From contig NZ_JHXM01000014.1 in NCBI RefSeq assembly GCF_000621725.1, forward strand, positions 1-64,000: a stretch of DNA of 64,000 bases. Reading direction: 5' to 3'. Under the pieces are notes generated by a model that saw only the letters and a list, made by a program, of their open reading frames with translations, did not search any database and had not been told where the DNA came from. This DNA comes from Xylanibacter brevis ATCC 19188 (GTDB taxonomy: Bacteria; Bacteroidota; Bacteroidia; Bacteroidales; Bacteroidaceae). This document shows positions 53,019 through 61,154 of this stretch, piece by piece. Every line of letters starts with the position of its first letter. Within the stretch, counting starts at the first letter, position 1. The position numbers and the translations under genes were made by a program.

Positions 53019-53396
53019 TTAAAGATCGATATCACCGCTAAAGCAAATATCGCCTTGTACAATATTAATATAATAGTAACCCGAGATGTATGAAGGAATC
53101 ACCACTTTGGTGGCACCCTTAGCTACATAGATGGTGTACTCCACCTCTTCGTCTTCGTTGAGCAGGTCAATCTGTCCTTCTACCAATGGTGCACTGAAGT
53201 TCAGTGTGTGTCCATCTACGGTAACCACGGGAATGACAGGCTTTGCAGGAGTTCTGCGAATAGGCTTCTTTACCTGCATGGGGTTTACAATTTGGTGTGC
53301 ATACAAGCTCAAAACATAGGCTGAAGTCACCTGGGCGCTGGCAACTAGCAGCCCAGCGAACAACAGCGAACTTAAAACTGATACAAACTTTTTCAT
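53019..53396 (-). CDS. DUF3244-like small secreted protein
   Basis: 125 residues with a signal peptide (1-21, ending VASAQ). The mature part looks like DUF3244: VTVDGHTLNFSAPLVEGQIDLLNEDEEVEYTIYV-type beta strands, followed by KVVIPSYISGYYYINIVQGDICFSGDIDL, which is the closing strand pattern of that family. Its length is on the short side. DUF3244 genes often lie beside a TPR/HTH membrane protein like the one 183 bp upstream here. Probably periplasmic, function unknown; a 40-aa membrane peptide is encoded 13 bp downstream. Confidence 0.78.
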   Translation of the reverse strand: MKKFVSVLSSLLFAGLLVASAQVTSAYVLSLYAHQIVNPMQVKKPIRRTPAKPVIPVVTVDGHTLNFSAPLVEGQIDLLNEDEEVEYTIYVAKGATKVVIPSYISGYYYINIVQGDICFSGDIDL

Positions 53397-53442
53397 TTCT
53401 TTTTAACTATAGGTTTAAGTGATGCATTGATTTTAGTCGATG

Positions 53443-53450
53443 CAAAGATA
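53443..53450 (-). promoter_or_regulatory. -7 box of the DUF3244 gene
   Basis: TATCTTTG on the minus strand, 46 bp upstream of the ATG. The region upstream (53502-53584) holds direct repeats that could bind an activator. Confidence 0.6.
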
Positions 53451-53501
53451 CGAAAACATTCTAGAAAGAAACGACACAAAAGGGAACTTTCTTTAAGACA
53501 A

Positions 53502-53584
53502 AATAAGTCAAAACGGGGAAATAAGCCAAAGCAGAATGCTGTGTGTCAGTGACTTACAAAGATAATAAGTCAAAATAAGTCAAA
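53502..53584. repeat. Four AATAAGTCAAA direct repeats upstream of the DUF3244 gene
   Basis: Copies at 53502-53512, 53520-53530 (one change: AATAAGCCAAA), 53564-53574 and 53574-53584. Spacing of the first pair is 18 bp and of the last pair 10 bp. They extend across the stop of the TPR/HTH gene into the intergenic region, upstream of the DUF3244 promoter. A regulator-binding role is a guess. Confidence 0.6.
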
Positions 53585-55349
53585 GTGGATAAACAGACTT
53601 CAAAAGCTCTTTTTTGAGACCGTGAGCGCTTTTTATGCCGAATAATTTCGTGTTGGCGCGGGTCTTTGCTTTGGTGATTGTTTGGGGTATTGAGCCGGTG
53701 AGCACACAGACAGAAGCGTCGTCGAAGTCGAGCATCAGCAGCATGCAGACGTGGAGCTCTAGGGGCGACAGCTTCTTTTCTTCGGTGAGCAGACGATACA
53801 TGGCAGGCATATCTCTGGCAAACTGCTTCTCCATGCCGCGCCATCCGGCTGCGCTGGGTGCCGAGTTTTCCATATTGCAAGCCAGCCTCTTGCGGAACGC
53901 GCCGACTATCTGACTCTGACTGAACGCATAGATACCATCCTTGGCAGCCGATAGCTCGCTGAACGACTCCAGTCGCTCGATGGTTTGGCGCAGTTCCTTC
54001 TCCTTCTTCTCTTTCTCGGCAATCAGCTTTTCGAAGTCACGATTGTTGAGCGTCAGCAACTCTTCCTGCACGGTTTTATACTCAATCCTAGCATCGGAAA
54101 GCGACCTGGACAGCGCCTCGATCTCCTCTTGCTTCTTTTTCTTGTAGCTCAGATACAACTTCAGGGTGAGCGCAAGGCCCAGTACGACGGTAAACAGGAT
54201 GCCAATGGTCCACATACGTGCAATGCGTGCATTGCGAGAAGCCTGCTCTGCCTGCTTTTGACTGCGGCTATAGTTATACATAGACGACATCTGATGGATG
54301 GCATCTATCTGCATCTTGTTATGAATGGAATCCAAGGCCATCTCGTACAAGAACCCATAATGCATGACCGAATCCATATTACTCTTCTTGCGGTATATGC
54401 CCATCAGACCCTTAAAGACATCGGGTGAAAAGCACGAATTAATGGCGCGGCGGTAGTCCTTTTCGGCTGCATCCACCCTACCCACGGCCAACTCGTAGGA
54501 ACCGCGGATATAATAATAGCTCTCACGCCCTTTCACAATATTGCCCTGCGCATCGAAAAGCCCCGATTCTCGTTCAAAAATGTCTATGACACGTCGGGCC
54601 TCGTCCAGCTGACCACGCTCGATGTAAATAAACACCGAGGCCACTAAGGCATCGGCCGCTTCGCGGTCTTCACCAATTCGCTTCAACGAGGCATAGGTGT
54701 CGTTGATGATGGCCAGCACACTATCCTTCTCACCAAGCTGATAATATGGATTGATGAGTTGTCCTTTGGCAATGATGTATTCCTTTTCAGTATCGGTTTT
54801 GTGGATATAGTCGATGTAGTGTCGCAGCGCCCATATCTCGTCGTGTGGCAAGTTCTGATTGCCGTAGATCTGAGACATCTGCCCATAGACGGGGATCAAC
54901 ACCTCGTAGTCGCAGTCTTCGCTCAGCGTATCTACACTCTCGATGGCATCATAGAAGGCCTGAAGGGCCTGAGGCGCTTCGCCCATGTCGCTATAGGCGA
55001 GACCTAATAGATAGTAGGCCAGAAGGCGCTCGTTGTCGGTGCCATAGCTGGCGTAGTAGTCGGCCACCTCTTTAGCGATGGAATCGGACGAAAAAAGTAT
55101 ATTTGCCTTGTTCTGAGCCTTCATCTTCACCAGTTCGTAGCGCATCCTGTCGCCCTTGCGCCAGCGCTCCACGCGGCCTTCATAGGCCTTCAGCATGCGC
55201 AACGCCGAATCGGGATTTTCGTCGGCCACCAGACTGATGGCCTCGAGCTCGTTGGTGGTCTTGGGGTTGTGGCAAGCGGCAACGGCCAGCAGTGCCAGAA
55301 CTATATAGGGTAGAAGAGAGAGAGTCTTCTTCTGAAAAACAATCATCAT
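53580..55349 (-). CDS. TPR sensor protein with membrane helix, coiled coil and C-terminal HTH
   Basis: 589 residues. The N-terminus resembles a lipoprotein signal (AVAAC, Cys26), but a central membrane helix (about 379-401, TIGILFTVVLGLALTLKLYL) makes it a two-region membrane protein. Residues 35-370 hold helical TPR-like repeats expected in the periplasm. After the span, a strong Lys/Glu-rich coiled coil runs about 404-475 (EEIEALSRSLSDARIEYK). The last 60 residues (LSPLELHVCMLLMLDFDDASVCVLTG...ITKAKTRANTKLF) look like a LuxR/sigma-region-4 type helix-turn-helix. Such proteins are frequent in Bacteroidota and are taken to be regulators; the ligand and the target are unknown. The DUF3244 gene downstream is a plausible target. 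Confidence 0.8.
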   Translation of the reverse strand: MMIVFQKKTLSLLPYIVLALLAVAACHNPKTTNELEAISLVADENPDSALRMLKAYEGRVERWRKGDRMRYELVKMKAQNKANILFSSDSIAKEVADYYASYGTDNERLLAYYLLGLAYSDMGEAPQALQAFYDAIESVDTLSEDCDYEVLIPVYGQMSQIYGNQNLPHDEIWALRHYIDYIHKTDTEKEYIIAKGQLINPYYQLGEKDSVLAIINDTYASLKRIGEDREAADALVASVFIYIERGQLDEARRVIDIFERESGLFDAQGNIVKGRESYYYIRGSYELAVGRVDAAEKDYRRAINSCFSPDVFKGLMGIYRKKSNMDSVMHYGFLYEMALDSIHNKMQIDAIHQMSSMYNYSRSQKQAEQASRNARIARMWTIGILFTVVLGLALTLKLYLSYKKKKQEEIEALSRSLSDARIEYKTVQEELLTLNNRDFEKLIAEKEKKEKELRQTIERLESFSELSAAKDGIYAFSQSQIVGAFRKRLACNMENSAPSAAGWRGMEKQFARDMPAMYRLLTEEKKLSPLELHVCMLLMLDFDDASVCVLTGSIPQTITKAKTRANTKLFGIKSAHGLKKELLKSVYPL

Positions 55350-55390
55350 AACTAATACTAATCTATTTCAATGGACTAAGATTTGGAATG

Positions 55391-55421
55391 CAAAGATACA
55401 ATTAAAAGTCGGAAAAACAAA
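55391..55421 (-). promoter_or_regulatory. Promoter of the TPR/HTH gene
   Basis: On the minus strand TTTG (55421-55418) and TATCTTTG (55398-55391), spacing 19 bp, 41 bp before the ATG. Confidence 0.75.
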
Positions 55422-55682
55422 ATAAAAATTCAGCCCGGCCGAATAAAAACGCCATTTAATCGCTATAAACTGAAAACTTTTTCAAAATGTGCAAGTTTTT
55501 CCAGCGGAGCAAAGCGGACTTGAGGTCTTAAAAAATCACTATAAAAAATCGCAACAAAACGTACAATTACAGTTGGCATAAAATGCATAAAAACAGAAAA
55601 AGGAAAGCAAAATGGCGCAAAACAGAACAGTTTGTGCATAAATAATGTAAAGGAGTCGTTAAACATTGTAAAAATCACACCC
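55422..55682. other. AT-rich intergenic stretch between divergent genes
   Basis: Very AT-rich, with A-tracts and T-tracts and few G/C bases apart from a short CAGCCCGGCCG. No ORF with coding character, RNA gene or repeat was seen; it may hold control sites of the fimbrial operon. Confidence 0.4.
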
Positions 55683-55717
55683 TTTGTTTTTTATCTAAAT
55701 AATTTTGACTAACTTTG
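55683..55717 (+). promoter_or_regulatory. Possible promoter of the fimbrial operon
   Basis: TAACTTTG at 55710-55717 matches the -7 box; TTTG at 55683-55686 is 23 bp upstream, a little far. It lies 38 bp before the GTG start. Confidence 0.6.
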
Positions 55718-55755
55718 CATCCGAAAATAGAATTGCTACAAAACTCTACGTTTAA

Positions 55756-57153
55756 GTGCAAGCATTAGTCAACCATTTAAGAATAAGTATTTTTGCTACT
55801 ATTATGATTCTCGGCTTATCAAACGGATGGGCCGAGAAGATAGATACATTGCGCTACAGACAGCTGCCGGGCTACCCCTTTGTCTATGTGTCTGACGCCT
55901 ATGTCAGCACGCCCCCTGCCATTAGCGATTCGCTGTTCGACATGGTGGCACGAGGCATCCGCTTCAGGGTGAACCGCACGGAATTGCTGGAAGACGATCC
56001 CTTTATCACGCTCTATAACGACAGTCTGGTGCCGCTGCTCAAGCAGCAGAACCTAGTGCTGCGACAGGTGTTTGTGAAGGGTGCCGCCTCGCCCGAGGGC
56101 CCCTACTGGAACAACATCCGCCTGAGTCGCGAGCGCACGAAGCGCCTGATCGAGTTTCTGAAGAGCAATCTGGATCAGCCCATTGGCAACTGCAAGACCG
56201 ACGCGAAGTGCGTGACCGAGGACTATGCCTACCTGGTGAAGCTGATGGAACTGGCCGGCGACGAAGAGTATGAGCAGGTGCGCACCATCTGGGAGCGCAG
56301 CAAGGGCGACGAGCACCAGTGCAAGCGCGAACTGATGGCACTGAACGGCGGCAAGACCTGGAACCGCCTACTGCAGGTGTACTACCCCACGCTGCGTCAG
56401 AGCCGCGTGGTGCTGTGGTTCACGGTGAACCCCGACCGCATCCAGTTCAAGGGCTGTCCGGTGAGCACAGAGGCATCCAACCCACTGCTGACGCCCCTGC
56501 CCGAGCAGTTGAACCTGTTGCCCGCCACCTACAAGGCCTACACACGCCGCCACCTGATAGCGGCACGCACCAACCTGCTGCACGACGCCGCCTACATCCC
56601 GCAGTTTGGCTTCGCACCCAGCGCCAACATCCAACTGGAATACTACCCCCTGACGGGGCACTACACGTATAATGCAGGCTTCACATTCTCTAACCATCGC
56701 CACTGGCAGAACCACAAGTTCATGCAGGTGCGCGACGTGCAGCTGGAACTGCGCCGCTACTTCAAGGGCGGCGGGGAGTTTCTGGGCACCTATCTGGGCG
56801 CCTACGCCCAGGGCACGGTCTATGGCATCGGCTTCAGCGAGACCAAGGGATGGGAAGGCGAAGGCGGCGGCGCGGGCCTGACGCTGGGTCACACCTGCCG
56901 ACTGAACAAGAAAGGCAGCCTGCGACTGGAACTGAGCCTCAGCATGGGTGCCTTCATCACCCGCTACGACCCCTACGTGTGGGGCAACCCCATCAACGGA
57001 ACGATAGACGGACTCTACTACTACAACTACCGTGGCAGCACGAGTCAGTTTAAGAAGCGCAACCACCGCTTCATGTGGTTTGGCCCCACCAACGCCGGAC
57101 TGCACCTGACCTACGACATTATCTACAGAAAGAAAAAGGAGGTGACAAGATGA
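55756..57153 (+). CDS. DUF3575 outer-membrane protein with OmpA-like domain
   Basis: 465 residues from a GTG start, chosen because it gives a complete signal peptide (to about residue 26, SNGWA), whereas the first ATG (55804) would leave too short a one. The N-terminal part has an OmpA C-domain-like core (VKGAASPEGPYWNNIRLSRE), which may bind peptidoglycan. The C-terminal part (from ARTNLLHDAAYIPQFG) has alternating hydrophobic strands typical of the DUF3575 barrel-like domain. First gene of the fimbrial operon, overlapping the DUF5119 gene by 4 bp. DUF3575, DUF5119 and fimbrillin genes are usual neighbours in Bacteroidota; a role as an outer-membrane anchor or assembly factor is inferred. 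Confidence 0.85.
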   Translation: MQALVNHLRISIFATIMILGLSNGWAEKIDTLRYRQLPGYPFVYVSDAYVSTPPAISDSLFDMVARGIRFRVNRTELLEDDPFITLYNDSLVPLLKQQNLVLRQVFVKGAASPEGPYWNNIRLSRERTKRLIEFLKSNLDQPIGNCKTDAKCVTEDYAYLVKLMELAGDEEYEQVRTIWERSKGDEHQCKRELMALNGGKTWNRLLQVYYPTLRQSRVVLWFTVNPDRIQFKGCPVSTEASNPLLTPLPEQLNLLPATYKAYTRRHLIAARTNLLHDAAYIPQFGFAPSANIQLEYYPLTGHYTYNAGFTFSNHRHWQNHKFMQVRDVQLELRRYFKGGGEFLGTYLGAYAQGTVYGIGFSETKGWEGEGGGAGLTLGHTCRLNKKGSLRLELSLSMGAFITRYDPYVWGNPINGTIDGLYYYNYRGSTSQFKKRNHRFMWFGPTNAGLHLTYDIIYRKKKEVTR

Positions 57154-58325
57154 CACGTACACCTATTTATTATATAGTAGTCGTCATGACGGTTGTGCTG
57201 GGCGTGAGCTCGTGCATCGAACCACCCCTGCACCTGCCCGGACAGAACCTGGACTTCGTGATGCCGCAGGTGGAGACCGAGATGGACGTGGTGTGGGACG
57301 TGGACGTGGATATGGAGACCGACTGGTACTACGGATGGGACCTGAAGGACGACTCTATCTGGGGCTACATTGGCTATGAGCGCCCCTCGAGCTACGAGGT
57401 GCACCGCTACTACAAGGGCGACGACCCCAAGGCGAAGCACACCACCGACGAGGCGTTCTCTATTCGCGGCAACAGATTCCGCCGCTACTTCCAGTTTGGC
57501 TACTACGACATGTTGTTCTACAGCGACATCGACTCGAAAGACGGTACGCAGGTGCTGGTGATGCATGAGGAACTGGACTCGGTGACGGCCACCACCACGG
57601 GCACGCGAGGCATCTCGCGAAGCATCGTGGATCGCAGCCGCGCCAACGACAAAGATGGCTCGAGCGCCATCGGTCTGCTCAACCAGCCTGAGATCTTCTT
57701 CGGTGCCTACCCGGAAAACATCTTCATCTCGCACGACCTGGCCGACTATGAGTACGACCCCGTGGAGAATGTGTATATCAAGCACCTGGAGACCAAGTTG
57801 CGCCCGCTGGTGTATATCTACCTGGTGCAGTTTATCCTCTACAACAACGAGGATGGCAAGATCAAGGGTATCAACGGTAATGCGGCACTCTCGTCGATGG
57901 CCAGTTCGACCAACGTGAACACGGGCCACACGGGCAACAAGCCTGCGCTGATCTACTTCAACACGCGCATGAAGAAGGGCCTGACGGTGAAGGGTCGCAA
58001 GAGCGACGTGATTGGTGGCAAACTGACTACCTTCGGCCTCTGCGACAACGAGCCCTACACGCGTTCGGGTGCGAAATACATGGGATCGCGCGCTGCACTG
58101 CGCAACTTCCTGTACTATGACCTGGTGTGGAAAGACGGACAGGTGAAGACCTACGAGTTTGACGTCACCGACCAATGTCGCGCGCAAGCGCACGGCGGCA
58201 TCCTGACGGTGTGGGTGGACTGCGACAAACTGACGCCACCCGACCCTGTGAACCAAGGCACCGGCAGTCTGTTCATACCTACGGTAGAGGACTACGACGA
58301 GGTGTTCTGGGAAATTGAGATATAG
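57150..58325 (+). CDS. DUF5119 lipoprotein of the fimbrial operon
   Basis: 391 residues with the start set by the ATGA overlap with the preceding stop. Lipobox GVSSC, lipid Cys22. The mature protein starts with IEPPLHLPGQ and an acidic, aromatic-rich stretch (VETEMDVVWDVDVDMETDWYYGWD), as in DUF5119 proteins, and then shows fimbrillin-like beta strands (ENVYIKHLETKLRPLVYIYLVQ, KGLTVKGRKSDVIGGKLTTFG). Probably an accessory or anchoring subunit of the fimbria. A 132-bp gap with REP-like sequences follows before the first fimbrillin gene. Confidence 0.82.
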   Translation: MTRTPIYYIVVVMTVVLGVSSCIEPPLHLPGQNLDFVMPQVETEMDVVWDVDVDMETDWYYGWDLKDDSIWGYIGYERPSSYEVHRYYKGDDPKAKHTTDEAFSIRGNRFRRYFQFGYYDMLFYSDIDSKDGTQVLVMHEELDSVTATTTGTRGISRSIVDRSRANDKDGSSAIGLLNQPEIFFGAYPENIFISHDLADYEYDPVENVYIKHLETKLRPLVYIYLVQFILYNNEDGKIKGINGNAALSSMASSTNVNTGHTGNKPALIYFNTRMKKGLTVKGRKSDVIGGKLTTFGLCDNEPYTRSGAKYMGSRAALRNFLYYDLVWKDGQVKTYEFDVTDQCRAQAHGGILTVWVDCDKLTPPDPVNQGTGSLFIPTVEDYDEVFWEIEI

Positions 58326-58403
58326 GGGAAAAAGCCTCCCCTAAAAGCCTCCCCTAACCCCTCCAAAAGGAAAGCCTCCCCTAACCCCTCCGAAAGGAGG
58401 GGG
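58324..58403. repeat. REP-like repeat, truncated and complete copies in tandem
   Basis: AGCCTCCCCTAA recurs at about 58333, 58347 and 58374, and the last copy completes the palindrome CCCCTCCGAAAGGAGGGGG; the middle one is cut short (CCCCTCCAAAAGGAA). It lies between the DUF5119 and first fimbrillin genes and could affect mRNA processing and relative expression in the operon. Confidence 0.7.
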
Positions 58404-58457
58404 ATATAGAAAGAACTAAGATTATTCACTCTATTATATAATATTAAAACCATTAAA

Positions 58458-59828
58458 ATGAAAAAATTAGCATTCCTGGCAGTAGCCGCTGTAGCCCTCG
58501 CAAGCTGCAGCAGCGATGATCTGGTTGACCGATCAGCTGCCGAAAACGAAGCTCCCATCGCCTTCAGCGTGGAGAAGAAAAACATTACTCGTGCTACGAA
58601 TCTGGAGAAGCTTGGTCACTACAACTTCGGCGTGTGGGCTTACAAGTATGGTACAGGCTTGACAACTCAGCAAGTGATGAACAACTACCTGGTGGGATAC
58701 TCTAACGAAACAACCAAAAAGGGTTATGATCACACCAACGCTACAACTTGGGCTAGCGAAATTGGTACAGAAACTGACCACACTTCACCTTGGTTCTACG
58801 AGTATCTGGGTAAAAATGAGTACACTTACACTGGCACTGATGGTTACTACACAAAGAACGACAACGATTACATGTCAGCCAATGCTAATCAGTACCTGCG
58901 TTACTGGGACTTGAAGTACACCAACACCAACTTCTATGCGTATGCTCCTTATCGTGCTACCGGCGTTAGCTTCGACGAGGACACAAAGAAGATTACTGTA
59001 GCAAACGGTGCTCAGAAGGCTGGCTACGATGATCCCTCACTGCAGGAGTTCATGTATGCTGGCGCTCAGGCCACCAATGCAGACCTGAAGGACGTGAAGC
59101 TGAACTTCAAGCACCTGGGCGCACAAGTAAACCTGCGTTTCTACGAGGACGTTCGCGGCTACAGAGTGGAGATTATCGATGTGACCGACCCTAACACCGG
59201 CATTCAGGCAACTCCTGCGACCACAGATGGCACGACCTACACCAAGGCTGACTATTACACCACCTGTGGTGCAACCATCGACTTCAGTACTGTTGGCAAT
59301 CCCACTGCCAACGTTGACCACAGCACCGCTTCAAAGACTCAGGACAACCTGAAGTTCGTGATTCCAGCCGGAACTGAAGACGGACTGACTTCATTCACCT
59401 CAAAGCTTAGCACAAACTACAACGTGATTCCCGAAGCAGTAGCAACCGGCAACACACAGAACTATGCTAAGTCTTCTACCATTTATTATCCCGTAGCTCA
59501 GCCCACTACCAGCGAGGTTGGTTTCACCTTCCACGTGTCTTACAAGCTGATTGCTGAGGACAATGGCGAGGAGATCACTGTTCACAATGCCCGTGTCTAT
59601 GTGCCTGCAAAGAACGGTTCAGAGTTTATCGCCGCTTGGCAGCCTAACACCAAGTACACCTATACTTTCAAGATTACAAAGGACTCTAAGGGTACGACCG
59701 ATCCTGATGATACCACCATTGATATCACCAAGCCTGATGTGCCTGCAACTCCTACTGTTTATCCTATCGTATTCGACGGTGCAACTGTTGAGGATTACAC
59801 AGAAAAATCTAATGATAGCAATTTCTAA
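58458..59828 (+). CDS. Fimbrillin-family lipoprotein (456 aa)
   Basis: Probable fimbrial subunit. Signal with lipobox ALASC (lipid Cys17), followed by an ITRA motif at Arg45 that looks like the Arg-cleavage site used to activate FimA/Mfa1-type pilins. The body is rich in Thr, Asn and Tyr and in short beta strands typical of fimbrillins (for example DLKDVKLNFKHLGAQVNLRFYED). The C-terminus ends with KYTYTFKITKD and a Pro/Thr/Asp-rich tail that overlaps the next gene. Its T-rich preferred codons suggest high expression. Likely the major or stalk subunit, but the order of subunits cannot be told from sequence. Confidence 0.85.
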   Translation: MKKLAFLAVAAVALASCSSDDLVDRSAAENEAPIAFSVEKKNITRATNLEKLGHYNFGVWAYKYGTGLTTQQVMNNYLVGYSNETTKKGYDHTNATTWASEIGTETDHTSPWFYEYLGKNEYTYTGTDGYYTKNDNDYMSANANQYLRYWDLKYTNTNFYAYAPYRATGVSFDEDTKKITVANGAQKAGYDDPSLQEFMYAGAQATNADLKDVKLNFKHLGAQVNLRFYEDVRGYRVEIIDVTDPNTGIQATPATTDGTTYTKADYYTTCGATIDFSTVGNPTANVDHSTASKTQDNLKFVIPAGTEDGLTSFTSKLSTNYNVIPEAVATGNTQNYAKSSTIYYPVAQPTTSEVGFTFHVSYKLIAEDNGEEITVHNARVYVPAKNGSEFIAAWQPNTKYTYTFKITKDSKGTTDPDDTTIDITKPDVPATPTVYPIVFDGATVEDYTEKSNDSNF

Positions 59829-61116
59829 TCATAAGATAAATAAAACACTAAGCTGGTGGACTGGCGCACTCCTGTTGTGCGCCAGCCTCACCGCTTGTTC
59901 TTCTGACTCTACTTTCCTGGATGAGGATACGGACGACGGACGCGTGCCCATGCAGTTCAGTCAGGCTGTGATGAGCGCTCCGGTGATGAAAGCACCGACA
60001 CGTGCAGCATCAAGCAACTACCTGACACAGGGATTCCTGGTGAGCTGCTGGAAAGGCTTTGCCACCGCCAAACAGGCCGTCATCATGGATAAGTATGAGG
60101 TGAAATACAAAACAGACGCTTGGGCCAACCTGTCGAAATGGGACTATGTTGGCTCTAAGACCGAAGGCTACTACAAAACACAGATTGAGCGCTATTGGGA
60201 TGCCTCGGCTTTCCCTTACCGCTTCTATGCCATCAGCCCCTGTCCTGCTCAGGACGACATTGCCAACTTCACGCTGGATGCCAGCACGTTGGAGATACCC
60301 GCCACCACCGCATACGTCTATCAGACCTGCAACAACGGTGTGCTGACTGCAGGTGCCGAGCCTTACATGCCGGCACAGGTGGCATGCAACGATGGCTCTA
60401 ACACCAAAGACGTGGACCTGCTGAACGGCAGCACGTTTATCAGCAAAGACCGCACAGAGAATGGCGCTACCACCAAGTACGACCGCTACGTGGCGCTGCC
60501 CTTCCACCACCTGACGTCGAAGGTGCGCTTTGCCATCTACAACAACTACGGCAAGGAGACACCTGCCAACTTCTACTTATATAATATAAAGGTGAAAGTT
60601 GTTTCCGACAACTTCGTCACCGAGGGACACGGCTACACAGCCGACCTCGCCGGCAGCGACATGCTGCATGGTGCCTTCACCACCACGACGAAGGCCGCCA
60701 ACGACAGCCAGAGACTGCTGCTGCAGACCGACGACAACAAGCAGGGCGACCTGAACAAGGCCATCGACCGCGAGCACGCCTACTACTGCGAATGCAAAGA
60801 CGGCATGCTGCAGATACCACAAACGGGAGTGAAAATGACCATCTCGTTTGATGTCTATGGCTTGGACTACGAGAGCGACTTCACCAGTGCCGATGGCCAC
60901 ATCACCTACGACAAGGCGAGCAAGACCATCCACTACACAGACATCGCTATCAAAGACGACAAGAAGAATATCGACGCCTTCAACTGGGAGTCGAACAACA
61001 TATACACGTACATTCTAAAGGTCAGTGAGTTCTATCCGTTGACCATCGACTTCAGCGCAGAGCTGATGCCCTGGACGAATGTTTACGGCGACATCGAGAC
61101 CAACCTCGAGCAATAA
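59812..61116 (+). CDS. Fimbrillin-family lipoprotein (434 aa)
   Basis: The start is set at the ATG of MIAISNHK, which overlaps the previous stop by 17 bp; upstream in-frame codons are a read-through of the preceding gene in another frame. Lipobox SLTAC, lipid Cys29, and a PTRA motif at Arg64. Fimbrillin strand pattern throughout (FHHLTSKVRFAIYNNYG, NIYTYILKVSEFYPLTIDFSAEL), ending in MPWTNVYGDIETNLEQ. It lacks the T-rich codon preference of the gene before it. Probably a second fimbrial subunit with tip, minor or alternative role. Confidence 0.85.
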   Translation: MIAISNHKINKTLSWWTGALLLCASLTACSSDSTFLDEDTDDGRVPMQFSQAVMSAPVMKAPTRAASSNYLTQGFLVSCWKGFATAKQAVIMDKYEVKYKTDAWANLSKWDYVGSKTEGYYKTQIERYWDASAFPYRFYAISPCPAQDDIANFTLDASTLEIPATTAYVYQTCNNGVLTAGAEPYMPAQVACNDGSNTKDVDLLNGSTFISKDRTENGATTKYDRYVALPFHHLTSKVRFAIYNNYGKETPANFYLYNIKVKVVSDNFVTEGHGYTADLAGSDMLHGAFTTTTKAANDSQRLLLQTDDNKQGDLNKAIDREHAYYCECKDGMLQIPQTGVKMTISFDVYGLDYESDFTSADGHITYDKASKTIHYTDIAIKDDKKNIDAFNWESNNIYTYILKVSEFYPLTIDFSAELMPWTNVYGDIETNLEQ

Positions 61117-61154
61117 ATCTATCACAGAATCATAATTAAAATACAATAACCAAA

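Noticed and set aside
59551..59811. N-terminal extension of the second fimbrillin
   Set aside because: This part is the first fimbrillin gene read in another frame; the lipoprotein signal starts only at the ATG at 59812.
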